Shown piece by piece: positions 1-9,543 of a stretch of 64,000 bases of DNA; the stretch's first letter is position 1; every line of letters starts with the position of its first letter. A model generated the notes under the pieces. That model had not been told where the DNA came from and did no database searches. It worked only from the letters and a program-made list of their open reading frames with translations. A program made the translations under genes and the position numbers. The DNA is taken from assembly GCA_963818205.1 (NCBI GenBank), contig CAWFRG010000009.1:186001-250000 (forward strand). Reading direction: 5' to 3'. The stretch comes from CAVVYV01 sp963818205 (GTDB lineage Bacteria > Actinomycetota > Thermoleophilia > Solirubrobacterales > 70-9).

Positions 1-704
1 GGCGCGCGTTCGGGATCCTCGCCGCGCTCCACGAGGCGCGAGCGCTCCGGCGAGGGCCAGCTCGTCGACGTCTCGATGACCGACGGCTCGCTCGTCCTGG
101 CTGGCGATGGTCGCCGCCCGCTACTTCGCCGACGGGCGAGGTCCCCGAGCGCGGCGAGCTCGAGCTCGCCGGGCGGGATCATCTGTTACCGGCCCTACGA
201 GGCGAAGGACGGCTGGGTCACCTGCGGCGCGCTGGAGCCGAAGTTCTGGCAGGCCTGGTGCCGCGGCGTCGGCCGCGAGGACCTGATCGAGCAGCAGTTC
301 GAGCGCGCCCGGATCCGACGCCCACGCCGAGGTCGCCGAGATCTTCCGGCGCGGACCCGCGAGGAGTGGCGCGCGTTCAACGACGAGCACGACTGCTGCA
401 TCGAGCCGGTCCTCGACCTCGACGAGGCGCTCGAGCTCCGAGCTGGTCCGCGAGCGCGGAGATGGTCGTCGAGCTCGAGCAGCCCGGCGTTCGGCGACCG
501 GTGCGCCAGCTCGGCTTCCCGGTGAAGCTCTCGCCGCACCCCGGCCGCGGTCGAGCGGCCGGCGCCGGCGCTCGGCGAGCACACCGACGAGGTGCTGCGC
601 GAGCGGCCGGCTACTCGGCGGAGGAGATCGCGGCGCTGTCGAGGAGCCGGCGCGGCCAAGGGCGCCCGACGCCGGGCCCGAAGGCGGAGGCGTTCCTGGC
701 ATGA
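1..704 (+). CDS. CaiB/BaiF-type (family III) CoA-transferase, 3' part, frame-broken
   Basis: This is the C-terminal part of a class III CoA-transferase, the family that moves CoA between acyl groups or racemises alpha-methylacyl-CoA. The gene enters from the left edge. The stretch GEGQLVDVSMTDGSL at about 50-95 is the family's conserved 'G-Q-x-x-D-V-S-M' segment, followed by GGIICYRPYEAKDGWVTCG, which is also typical. The protein is only recovered by joining frames, with breaks near 105-120, 310, 440-480, 545 and 600-640, each shifting by one or two bases. The end is read as AEAFLA with TGA at 702-704, overlapping the ATG of the next gene (ATGA). The substrate cannot be told. The frame breaks could be sequencing errors or decay; I favour error because homology continues to the end. 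Confidence 0.75.
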   Translation, partial: RAFGILAALHEARALRRGPARRRLDDRRLARPGWRWSPPATSPTGEVPERGELELAGRDHLLPALRGEGRLGHLRRAGAEVLAGLVPRRRPRGPDRAAVRARPDPTPTPRSPRSSGADPRGVARVQRRARLLHRAGPRPRRGARAPSWSASAEMVVELEQPGVRRPVRQLGFPVKLSPHPGRGRAAGAGARRAHRRGAARAAGYSAEEIAALSRSRRGQGRPTPGPKAEAFLA

Positions 705-1452
705 GCGCCGACGCGGAGCGAGGAGCGCACAGGAACCCGAGGAGATGCTGCGGATGGGGGAGCTGGCCGAGGCCTCCGGGCGTCTCGGCGGCGACGATCA
801 AGCACTACCTCCGCGAGGGCCTGCTGCCCGAGCCGGTCAAGACCTCGCCGCAACATGGCCTACTACCCGGCCGAGTTCGTCGAGCGGATCCGCCTGATCA
901 AGCAGCTCCAGGAGGAGCGCTACATGCCGCTGCGGGTGATCAAGGACCTGCTCGAGGAGGACCCCGAGCGCGCCAAGGCGCTGATCGAGCTCGGCGACAA
1001 GCTGCTCGAGCGGGCGCTGGCGGGCGAGAGCGAGCGGGTCAGCGCCGCCGAGGTCCGCCACCGCTACGACATCCCGCAGGAGGCGCTCGACCGCCTCGCC
1101 GAGCTCGAGGTGCTCACTCCCGACGAGGACGGCTACTCGCCGAGCGACGTGCGGATCGTCGAGGCGATCAGCCGCTTCCGCGCCGGCGGCTACGACGAGC
1201 GGATCGGCTTCACCGTCTACGACACGCTCCGCTACAAGGAGGCGATGGCCGACCTGGTGAAGCGAGGAGGTCGACGTGCTGATGGAGCGGCTCGCCGGCG
1301 AGATGGACGCGCGACGAGGCGATGGCAGCTGATCGAGGCCGGGATCCAGCCGCTCAACGACCTGCTGGCCGCGATGCACACCAAGGCGCTCGTGGCCGAG
1401 CTCGAGCGCCGCCGCGGCTCCGAGCCGGACGCGAACGGCGCCGACTCGCTGA
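701..1452 (+). CDS. MerR family transcriptional regulator with two HTH segments
   Basis: MerR-type DNA-binding regulator. The N-terminus reads MLRMGELAEASGVSAATIKHYLREGLLP, the classical MerR helix-turn-helix and wing, once a one-base break near 775-785 is crossed. A second break lies near 853, before NMAYYPAEFVERIRLIKQLQ. From about 1035 a second winged-helix-like stretch appears (VSAAEVRHRYDIPQEALDRLAELEVL, then YSPSDVRIVEAISRFRAGG), so the protein seems to hold two MerR-like HTH units before a helical C-terminus. Breaks near 1265 and 1315 precede the end. The likely stop is TGA 1450-1452, immediately before the GTG of the next gene. It overlaps the CoA-transferase stop by four bases, so it is probably co-translated with it. 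The effector is unknown. Confidence 0.8.
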
Positions 1453-2070
1453 GTGTGGCCGGCTGGGCGCGTCGGCCTGCTGGTCGTCTATCTGGCGCTC
1501 GCCTTCGGCGTGCGGGTCGCCGTCGCCCTGCGCACCACCGGCGGCACCGGGATCGCGAGCCTCGGCGGCGCTCCGCCGCTGGAGCTGCTCGGCGGGGGGC
1601 TCTTCGTCGCCTCGGTCGCGATGGGCGCGGCTGAACCCCGTCCTGGTCCTCGCCGACGTCCTCGAGCCGATCGACGAGCTGGACGAGACGCCGCGTGCAC
1701 GCGCTCGGCTTCGTCCTCTGCGGGGTCGGGATCGCCGGCACCTTCTTCGCCCAGATGGCGATGGGCGCCTCGTGGCGGATCGGGGTGGACCGGAGGAGCG
1801 CACCGAGCTGGTCACCGGCGGCGTCTTCGGCTCTGCCGCAACCCGATCTACACGTTCATGGTGATCGCCTGGGTGGGCTTCGCGCTGCTGGTCCCGACCT
1901 GGCTCTCTCTCGCCGCGATTCCGGCGGGATCGTCGCGTTCGAGGTCCAGGTCCGGCTGGTCGAGGAGCCCTTCCTGCATCCGCGCCCACGGCGAGCCCTA
2001 CCTGCGACTGGGCCTCCCGGGTCGGCCGCTTCCTGCCGGGCCTCGGGCACCCTCCGGGAACCGCTCCTAG
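1453..2070 (+). CDS. Isoprenylcysteine carboxylmethyltransferase-like membrane protein
   Basis: Integral membrane methyltransferase-like protein of the ICMT/PEMT superfamily. Hydrophobic segments are visible at VGLLVVYLALAFGVRVAVAL, at LGFVLCGVGIAGTFFAQMAMG and at FMVIAWVGFALLVPTWLSLAAI. The family signature follows: TGGVFGSARNPIYTFM, where R-N/H-P-x-Y is the cofactor-binding motif, and later E-EPFL--AHGEPYLRY near the C-terminus. Frame breaks near 1630, 1695, 1790 and 1835 must be joined. The GTG start directly follows the MerR stop. Its TAG at 2068-2070 shares the tetramer CTAG with the stop of the convergent gene on the other strand. Substrate unknown; bacterial members usually have no prenylated protein target. 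Confidence 0.75.
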   Translation: MWPAGRVGLLVVYLALAFGVRVAVALRTTGGTGIASLGGAPPLELLGGGLFVASVAMGAAEPRPGPRRRPRADRRAGRDAACTRSASSSAGSGSPAPSSPRWRWAPRGGSGWTGGAHRAGHRRRLRLCRNPIYTFMVIAWVGFALLVPTWLSLAAIPAGSSRSRSRSGWSRSPSCIRAHGEPYLRLGLPGRPLPAGPRAPSGNRS

Positions 2071-5000
2071 GACGCTCCCACCTGCGCCTCGTCCCGGTCG
2101 GCCTCGATCGAGTCGAGCTCCATCCGGGAGCCCGATTGCGCGAGCGACCTCCACTGCCTCGTCGAACGCCTCGCGGGCGCTCTCCGCGTCGCCGACGGCG
2201 GCCCGGGCTCGTCCCAGGGCGCGAAGCGAACGCGGCAGCGACCAGCGCATGCCTCGATCGCGAGCGATGGTGGCGGCGCGCTCGGCCTCCTCGAGCGCTT
2301 CGGGAACTCGCCCGACCCCGAGCAGCGCCTGCGCGTGCACCGCGAGCCGCCAGGCCTCGGCTTCGCCGCCGCTCTTCATCGCCTCCCGGTAGAGGTGCTC
2401 CGCGCGCTCGATCGCGTCGAGCGCCCCGGCGAAATCGCCCGTTTGCGATGCGCACCAAGGAAAGGGAGACCAGCGCCCAGGTCCGGGAGAAGACGTCGCC
2501 GAGCCGCTCGGCCAGCTCGTAGTTTCGCTGCGCGAGGGCGAGACCCCCGTCCGCTTCCCCTCGAATCGACAGGAGCATCGCCTTCTGGCCTCGCGTCCAG
2601 CTCTCGGTCTCGGGGTCGCCCTGCTCCGCCGCGATCCGTAGCGCCGTATCGAACAGCTCGTCGCTGCGCTCGTATTCGCCACGCTCGCGACAGACGACGC
2701 CCTTGAACTGGTTCGCGAACGCGTACGGACAGCCGATGATGATGCCCGCTCCGGCGCTGTGATCGTCGCCGCTCATCTCGAGCACCTCGTCGAGGACCCG
2801 ATTGCATTCGTCCCACTCGCCGGCGCGTTAGGTACGCGTAGGAGGCCGTCGGCCCGCATCGCGATCCGGAGGCGTCCGGTCGCCCGACTGGTCCGCAGAG
2901 CTCGATCGACTCCCGCGCAGCGCGCGGTCCACTGCTCCGCGGTCAGCTCCATGCCCGGGCGCGCGGACTCCATCAGCCTTCAGCAGGGTCAGCGAGCGCA
3001 GATCGTCGGTCCGCGGTGGCGATCGCCCGCGCTTCCTCGATCAGCGAGTCGATGCGCTCCTGCTCCATCCCCAGGCGCCACGCGTAGTCGAGCTGCAGCA
3101 ACCTCGAGAAGACACGCCGAGGGCCGCGGTCTCCTCGTCCTCGGGAAGCTCCGAGACCAGCTCGGAGACCTTGGTCCACAGCCGGAGCGCGTCACGGGGG
3201 TGCGCGTAGCCGGCCCAGTGGGCCGCGCGCGCGTTCCATCGCGCCGCCTCCAGCTGTCTCGCCGCCCACGCTCGAGGTGCTGGGCGATCAGCGCCGCGAG
3301 CTCGTCGTGACGCTCCGAGTTCAGCTCGATCAGCGCATGGGCGGTCGCGGCGTGGGCCACCGCGCGCTGCTCGCCGAGCTGCGAGCCGTAGGCGACCTCC
3401 TGCGTCAGCGGGTGACTGAAGGCGAGCACGCGCTCCGGATAGATCTCCGCCTCGTAGAGGAAGCCGGCACCGATCAGCTCCTTCAGCCCCTCGGCGAGGG
3501 CCTCGTCATCGATCCCGGCGACCGCGGCGCAGGGCGCGGCTCGGGCACCTCCTTGCCGATCACCGATGCCGGCCTGGAGGAGCGCCTTGGCGGTCTCGAG
3601 GCGATCGATCCGGGCGGCGAGGATCGCCTGCACGCGTCGCCGGCACGCCGGTGTCGTCGACCGGCCTCGTCAGCCGGTACGCGCCGCGCTCGCCCACGAG
3701 GTATCCGGCCTCGACGAGCTCGCGGACGACCTCCTCGATGAAGAACGGGTTCCCGCCGGTGCGCTCGTGGACGAGCTCGGCGAGTCCGTCGAGGGAGGGA
3801 TCTTCGCCGGCGAGGTCGGCGAGCAGCTCCTTGGTCGACTCCGGCCCGAGCGGTACGAGCGGGAGCGCGCCGGTAGACGGGCGAGTCCGGCCCATTCGGC
3901 CTGGTACTCGGGCCGGAAGTTGACCAGCGCCAGGGTGGCGGTTCCCTCGACCGCCGAAACGATCTCGGCGATGAACTGCTCGCTGCCCTCGTCCATCCAG
4001 TGCAGGTCCTCGATCACGTTGACGACGACGTCGGTGCGGCCGGGGACCCGGTAGAGCTGCCGGATCACACCGCGAAGCAGCGCGCTGGCGCGCCTCGGCG
4101 CTCACCTGTGGCGCCGGCCGCTCCGGGTCCGGGACGCCGAGGAAGTCGAAGACCAGCGGGAGGTCGTCGGCGAAATCGGGGTCGAGCAGCAGTAGGCGGC
4201 CGGCGATCTTCTCCCTCGCCATACGCTCGGAATCCCGTTCCTCGATCCCGAAGTAGCCGCGCATCATCTGCAGCACCGGCAGGAAGGGGATCGCCGTCGC
4301 CGTGCGCCTGCGCCTGGGTCTCGTAGACGTCGAGCCCCTGCGCTCGGCAGCGCTCCGCGAACTCGTGGCAGAGCCGGCTCTTGCCGACCCCGGGCTCGGC
4401 GACGACGCCGATCACGCCGCCGCGCCCCTGCTTGCGCTCGCTCGAGCGCCTCCTCGAGCACCTGCATCTCCTCCACGCGGCCGACGAAGCGTGGAGAGAC
4501 CGCGCTCCTCGCGAGAGGTCGAGACGGGACGCGAGCTGAGCCGGCACCGACGAGCTCGAAGACGCGGATCGGCCGGCTTGCCCCCTTGACCTCGAACTCG
4601 CCGAGGTCGCTCGAGCTCCAGATAGCCCTCGGCGAGCTTCGCCGCGTGCTCGGTGAGGTAGGCCTTGCCGGGCTCGGCGAGCGCCTCCATCCGCTGCGCG
4701 AGGCCGACGGTGTGGCCGACGGCGGTGTACTCGAGCTCGCCCTCCGTCACCGATTGCACCCGCGACCACCTCGCCCGAGTTGATCCCGATCCGGACCGAG
4801 AAGTTCATGCCCTTGGCCGCGTCGCAGCTCGGTCGCGTACTCGGTGACGAGCTCGCCCGATCTGGAGGGCCGCGAAGCAGGCCCGCGCGGCATGGTCCTC
4901 GTGCGCGATCGGCGCGCCGAACAGGGCCATGATCCCGTCGCCGGTGAACTTGTCGACCGTCCCTCGAACCGGCGCACGCCGTCCGAGAGGATCGAGAAGA

Positions 5001-5345
5001 AGCGCTGCATGATCTGACGCCACTCGCTCCGGGTCGACCTGCTCCGCCATGTCCATGGAGCCCATGACGTCGGCGAACAGGACGGTCACCTGCTTGCGCT
5101 CGCCCGTCGACCTCCGGCGTGGCGCGCTGCCGGGCCGGGAGCCGTGGTCGCGGGCTCGGTCCGATCGAGGCTGGCGATCCGCAGGAGTTGCAGAAGGGCT
5201 GGCCCTCCGGGTTCTCAGCTCCGCAGCTCGGGCACGGACGCAGGAGCGGCGAGACTCGCTCCGCAGCTCCCGCAGAAGCGTGAGCCGGCGGGATTAGCCG
5301 CGCCGCAGGCGCGGCAGGCTGCTCGGTTCCCGGCGTGGCGCTCAT
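2067..5345 (-). CDS. Adenylate/guanylate cyclase-domain regulator with AAA ATPase and TPR region
   Basis: Large multidomain signalling protein. The N-terminus carries a double zinc ribbon (CPSCGAENPEGQPFCNSCGSP). Then follows a class III nucleotidyl cyclase domain: KQVTVLFADVMGSMDMAEQ near 5085, the metal-binding KFTGDGIMALFGAP near 4930, and VRIGINSGEVVAG near 4790. An AAA/NB-ARC-like ATPase follows: GVIGVVAEPGVGKSRLCHEFA is the Walker A near 4400, and VVNVIEDLHWMDEGSEQFI near 4010 is the Walker B. The remainder, down to 2067, is helical and TPR-like (AEHLYREAMKSGGEAEAWRLAVHAQALLG). At least ten frame breaks occur along the gene, so an intact protein of about 1,080 residues is inferred, not read. 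The last residues read DEAQVGAS with TAG overlapping the convergent stop. Cyclase activity itself is not assured. Confidence 0.75.
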
Positions 5346-5395
5346 ACCCTCTCCCTCAACTCTGTCCGAGTGTGCGCCCCCCTCGCGCCGAAAGC

Positions 5396-6315
5396 TTATT
5401 CAAGAAGGCCGCTCTCGGAAAGCGTCCTTCGGATGCCGTCCTCCAAAGGGGTTACCTCCCAGCCGAGCTCTCGCTGGGCCTTCGAGGAGTCCGGCCGAGC
5501 CTGCCAGCGGAAGTAGTGTGAGCTGGCCCCGGGAGAGCATCGGCGGGCGCCGGATCACCCGCGAGACGCCCTCGCCGACCCCGGCGAACGCTCGGGCGAG
5601 CGGCGCCGGCGTCGATCCGAGCGCGGAGCTCGACCCGCTCGGGCTCACGAAGAGGGGTGACCGCGCACTGAAGGAGGATGCCGTTCGGGACGAGGATCCG
5701 ATCGGCGCCATTGACGAGGGTGGTGTAGAAGAGGCCGAACTGGCCGACGATGCCGTCGGTCTCGCCCGGCCAGCACACCGCCCTGCAGCCTGATCCGCTC
5801 GCCCACCCGGAAAGGCCTGCTGCCGAGCAGGACGATTCCCGCCAGCAGGTTGCCGAGCACCTGCTGGGCCGCGAGCCCGAGGATCACCGCGGTGAACGCG
5901 CCGCCCACCGCCAGGGTGCCCGGCTTCAGCCCCGCGATGCGGAGCGCAATCACGCACCACCAACCCGATCGTCAGCAGGCGGACGAGAAAGCCGATCGTC
6001 CCGGCGGTGCCGGGCTCGAGTCGCCGGTAGAGCGCCGGACCCATCCCTCGGCCCAGCGAGCGGGCGAGCGCCCAGCCGAGAATCACCAGGAGGGCCACGG
6101 TGGCGATCCGCACCTCGAGCCCGTAGCCGGGGAAGAGCTCCTTTCGCTCGGAGAAGAGGAAGAGCACAGCGCCGATCAGCACGCAGCGCGATCACGGCCC
6201 CGCCCCGGCCCCGGCGGGCCGCCGCCCGGTCGATCTCCGAGCCGAGTCCGGCCTCGCGCCAGACCTCGGTGCGGGACTCGAACGCCGTCTTCGGTCGGGG
6301 CAGCCAGCGAGGCAT
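5396..6315 (-). CDS. MscS-family channel truncated and joined to an SDR-epimerase C-terminal tail
   Basis: The N-terminal two thirds is a small-conductance mechanosensitive channel. Transmembrane segments lie near 6180-5950, then the MscS pore and beta-domain: GGAFTAVILGLAAQQVLGNLLAGI, RPFRVGERIRLQGG, GETDGIVGQFGLFYTTLVNGADRILVPNG and LREPERVELRARIDAG (to about 5610). The expected last 80 or so residues are absent. In their place the reading continues as PAPLARAFAGVGEG, RPPMLSRGQL, HYFRWQARPDSSKAQRELGW and PLEDGIRRTL, the C-terminal signature of NAD-dependent epimerases; compare SHEKARREFGFSPRPHEETL in the SDR at 11573. Frame breaks occur near 5950, 5790, about 5610 and 5515. The start chosen is ATG 6315 (MPRWLP), with GAGAGGG just upstream. 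It may be a real deletion fusion or an assembly chimera. Confidence 0.65.
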
Positions 6316-6412
6316 CCCTCTCGGTCTGCCCGCTTGGACCCCGCCTGGAACCTGCGAGGGCTCACGGTGCCGCGAGCTTTCGCGCAACGTACGCCGAGGC
6401 CCGGGCGCTAGA

Positions 6413-6428
6413 TTGACTGGTCAGTCAG
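6413..6428 (+). promoter_or_regulatory. TetR-type operator overlapping a -35-like hexamer
   Basis: TGACTGGTCAGTCA at 6414-6427 is an inverted repeat with 6-bp perfect arms and a 2-base centre, typical of TetR-family operators. TTGACT at 6413-6418 can act as -35. It lies about 50 bases before the nitrilase ATG, and a TetR regulator gene is the next gene in the same operon, so autoregulation is a reasonable inference. Confidence 0.55.
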
Positions 6429-6476
6429 CCGAACATCGGCCGCGCGGCGGCCAGGCTGGATCAGCGAGGAGAAACG

Positions 6477-7329
6477 ATGCGCGCCGCCGCTGTACAGCTC
6501 AACTCAACCGGGGACTACGAGCGCAACCTCGAGGTGGCCGAGCGGCTCGTCCGGGGCGCCGCCGGCGACGGCGCCGAGCTGGTCGTGCTCCCGGAGAAGT
6601 GGACCGTCCTCGGCGACGCCGAGACGCTGCGCGCCGCCGCCGAGCCACTCGACGGCCCCGCGCTGACCGCGGCCGCCGGCTGGGCCCGCGAGCTGGGCAT
6701 CCACCTGGTCGCCGGGAGCGTCCCCGAGCGGGTCCCGGGCCGGGAGAAGCTCTCCAACACCTCGGTCCTCCTCGGGCCCGACGGCGAGCGGCACGCCGTC
6801 TACCGGAAGATCCACATGTTCGACGTGGACGTCGACGGCGTCGCCTACCGCGAGTCGGCGACCGAGGAGCCGGGCGACGAGATCGTCGTCGCCGACGTCG
6901 GCGGTGTCCCGGTCGGGCTGACCATCTGTTACGACCTCCGCTTCCCCGAGCTCTACCGGATCCTCGCTCTCCGCGAGGCGCGCGTGGTCACGGTGCCCTC
7001 CGCCTTCACCGAGCGCACCGGCCGCGACCACTGGGAGCTCCTGCTGCGCGCCCGCGCGGTCGAGAACCAGGTCTTCATCGTCGCCGCCGACCAGATCGGC
7101 GAGGCGCCGCCGCACTACCGGAGCTTTGGCCGCTCGCTGATCGTCGACCCGTGGGGGGTCGTCCTCGCCGAGGCCCCGGACACGCGAGTGCTTCGTCAGC
7201 GCCGAACTCGACTTCTCCGCCCAGGACCGGATCCGTCAGAGCCTGCCCTCGCTGCGAAACCGGCGCGAGGGCGCCTACCGCTGGCCCCAGGCTTCCGAGG
7301 CCGCCGCGCGGGTCGCCGAGCCGCCATGA
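6477..7329 (+). CDS. Carbon-nitrogen hydrolase (nitrilase superfamily, Nit1-like amidase)
   Basis: Cytoplasmic amidase of the nitrilase superfamily; the closest pattern is the Nit1/NitA branch that removes the amide from deaminated glutathione or similar omega-amides. The catalytic triad is visible: Glu in ELVVLPEKW (residue about 42), Lys in VYRKIHMFDVDV (about 113) and Cys in VGLTICYDLRFPELYR (about 147). Length is about 283 residues, normal for the family. One frame break near 7190 separates APDT from the C-terminal ECFVSAELDFSAQDRIRQSL; the stop is TGA at 7327-7329. GAGGAG lies 8-10 bases before the ATG. It is first in an operon with a TetR regulator and a hydrolase. Confidence 0.85.
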
Positions 7330-7344
7330 CCGCGGGAGCGAGCT

Positions 7345-7969
7345 GATGGCCGCAACGGGCAGGCCGACAAGCGCCGGGCGATCCTCGACGCCGCGATTCG
7401 GGTCTTCGCCCGCCAGGGCTTCCACAGCGCCCGGGTCTCGGACGTCGCCAGCGAGGCCGGGGTCGCCTACGGCCTCGTCTACCACTACTTCGACTCCAAG
7501 GACCAGATGCTGAACGAGCTCTTCACCGAGCGCTGGTCGCTCCTGCTCGACGCCAGCGAGAAGGTCCAGCGAGGGCGGCGGCTCGGTCCGCGAGAAGCTC
7601 GGCGGGGTCGCCGGCTTCATCATCGAGTCCTATCGTCACGAGCCCGAGCTGATGAAGGTGATCATCGTCGAGGTCACCAGGGCGGCGAACTCATTCGGCC
7701 GCACCCACCTCGCCGAGATCAGTCAGGCGTACGAGCTGATCGAGAAGATCGTCGCCGACGCCCAGGCTGCCGGCGAGTTCCGCAAGGACGTCAGCCCGGC
7801 CTTCGCCTCGATGCTCTTCTACGGGGCGATCGAGCAGCTCCTCACCGGCTGGATCTTCGAGGTGGTCCCGGGCGCCGATGAGGACTTCGAGCACGCCAAG
7901 GAGCTGGTGGTCGAGACGATCTGCGGGGGGCTCGAGCCGCGTCCGGCGGCCGAGCGAGTCGCGGGCTAA
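7345..7969 (+). CDS. TetR/AcrR family transcriptional regulator
   Basis: TetR repressor. The HTH is complete: KRRAILDAAIRVFARQGFHS, then RVSDVASEAGVAYGLVYHYF and DSKDQMLNELF. The C-terminal ligand domain (ELMKVIIVEVTRAANSFGRT, FASMLFYGAIEQLLTGWIFE) resembles FadR/RutR-like acyl-CoA-responsive members. The start is taken as ATG 7345 (MAATGR), requiring a frame break near 7362; a second break lies near 7570-7595. It sits 15 bases behind the nitrilase stop. Its likely target is the TGACTG-GT-CAGTCA operator before the nitrilase gene. Confidence 0.85.
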
Positions 7970-7974
7970 GTACG

Positions 7975-9260
7975 ATGTGGGAAGGGCTGGCACGGACGCG
8001 CCGCCAGGACCAGGTCCTGCACGGCGCCGCGAAGCTGGCCAACGTCTTCGTGGGGATCGTGCTGCTGCCTCTCTGGCTGCTGGGGCAGCTTGTCGGTGGC
8101 CGGGTCCGCGACTTCCTCATCGACCTCGCGCGGCGCACGCCGCGCTCGCTGCCGGTCCCCCCGGAGCGCGAGCGGACGCATGGACGCGCTGATGGGCGAC
8201 CTGAAGGCGATCCCGCAGCACCTCCAGCACAGCGACTGGGCCGAGGCTCGCATGGGCCTCGCCGACATCTCCAACTTCGTCGTCGCCCAGCACCGGGAGG
8301 GGGCGGTGATCGGCTACCGCTATCCCGGCCAGTTCCAGGATCACATCGTCGAGGGGGCGGACGGCGAGCGGATCGCCGCCTCGATCGCGCTTCAGGAGGC
8401 GGCGCGACCCGGCCTGATCGTCGTCCACGGGCTCTTCACCTCGAGCCGGTTCGACTACGTCCGCTCAGATCGCCGTCCGCGCCTACTACGAGTGGGGCTT
8501 CAACGTCGCGGTGCTCGACCTCCGCAGCTTCGGGATGACCGAGCTGACTACGCCGGCTCCTTCCACCGGCGGCTGGAAGGAGGGGCTGGACATCCTCGCC
8601 CTCGCTCGCTACCTGAAGGAGCCTCGGCGCGACCAGCGTCGGCACGCTGGGGATCTCGCTCGGCGGTGGCTGCGTCGCTGAACGCCTCTCACTACGACGA
8701 GACCGCAGACGCGCTGGACGGCGGGATCCTCGTCGGTCTCGCCGCCGGCGGTGCCGAAGGAGGTCTGGGGGCGACTGTCCGAGCCGGTGCCCCGTGGCCA
8801 TCCCCGCTACGCGCTGCACCGCGCCTTCGAGGCGGCGCTGACCTCGCGGGTGCGCTCGGGCCGCTGGCCGCCTGAGGCCGAGGACATGCTCCACGTGATG
8901 GAGTACGTCACGTGCTCCCTACTACGGGCTCGACGCCGATGAGATCTGGCGGCGATCGACCGGCCGCGACCAAGTTGGCGACGCCAGGGTCCCGCTGCTC
9001 ATCCTCCACCCCGAGGACGATCCGATCGTCAAGGTCGAGCAGGCGCGGATCCTCGCCGAGGCGGCCAAGGACAACGACCTGGTCCGGGTCTGGATCCTGC
9101 CCGCCGGCTCCCACGGGCTGCTCGAGGCGGCCGACGCCGCTGGACCCACGCCGTCTACCGCGGGTTCTTCGAGCGCTGGGGCACCTACCCCGAGCGCGGG
9201 GGCGACCGGCCCGGTGGCGAGCGCCCGGAGTTGGTTTACTCCGCTGCGCAGACCAAGTAG
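7975..9260 (+). CDS. Alpha/beta hydrolase with N-terminal membrane segment
   Basis: Alpha/beta-fold hydrolase of unknown substrate. An N-terminal hydrophobic stretch (LANVFVGIVLLPLWLLGQLVGG) suggests membrane attachment. The fold is recognised by PGLIVVHGLFTSSRFDYV (oxyanion strand, about 8405-8460), the nucleophile elbow VGTLGISLGGGCVAER (Ser in G-I-S-L-G, near 8655), and the acid and histidine region VPLLILHPEDDPIVKVEQAR and LPAGSHGLLEAAD. Frame breaks occur near 8175, 8465, 8625, 8745, 8925 and 9140. The stop is TAG 9258-9260. It begins five bases after the TetR gene, so it is likely in the same operon. Confidence 0.75.
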
Positions 9261-9277
9261 CGCGACAAGGAGCGGAA

Positions 9278-9413
9278 GTGGACAGCTACATCCTGCGGCA
9301 GACTGATCTGGGCGGCACTCCTCGCGGCGACCGGGGCGCTGGCGACGGTGGCGGCGCATCGCCTCTCCGAGGTGATCTACCGGCGCGTCTTCAAGGAGGA
9401 ACCGCCCGAGTGA
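9278..9413 (+). CDS. Small single-span membrane protein (DUF4235-like)
   Basis: Short protein of about 44 residues starting GTG after AAGGAGCGG. One frame break near 9300 separates VDSYILRQ from LIWAALLAATGALATVAAHR, a single transmembrane helix followed by LSEVIYRRVFKEEPPE. Small membrane proteins of this kind usually precede the phage-holin-like and DUF3618 proteins in actinobacteria, as here. The stop TGA (9411-9413) overlaps a GTG at 9410, which may be the real start of the following gene. Family assignment is tentative. Confidence 0.5.
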
Positions 9414-9419
9414 GCGACC

Positions 9420-9468
9420 CCAACGAAACGGGTCCCTCCTCGGCTTCGCCTGGGACGGACCTCGCATA
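9420..9468 (-). repeat. Dispersed element copy D (short form)
   Basis: Read on the minus strand it runs TGCGAGG, then CAGGCGAAGCCGAGGAG, then CCCGTTTCGTTGGGG. It matches copy C at 38639-38691 in about 40 of 50 positions. Read on the plus strand it encodes NETGPSSASPGTDLA, the same frame as in copies B and C, directly after the GTG at 9410 that precedes the holin-like gene. Confidence 0.7.
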
Positions 9469-9543
9469 AGCGGGCAGGCCCCTCCTGGCTCCGGTCCGGC
9501 CGGCGGCCCGGCGACGGAGGAGGCCAGCCAGTCGACCGACGAG

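Noticed and set aside
7190..8930. Programmed ribosomal frameshifting
   Set aside because: Breaks are too many, of both signs, and lack slippery heptamers; sequencing error is simpler.
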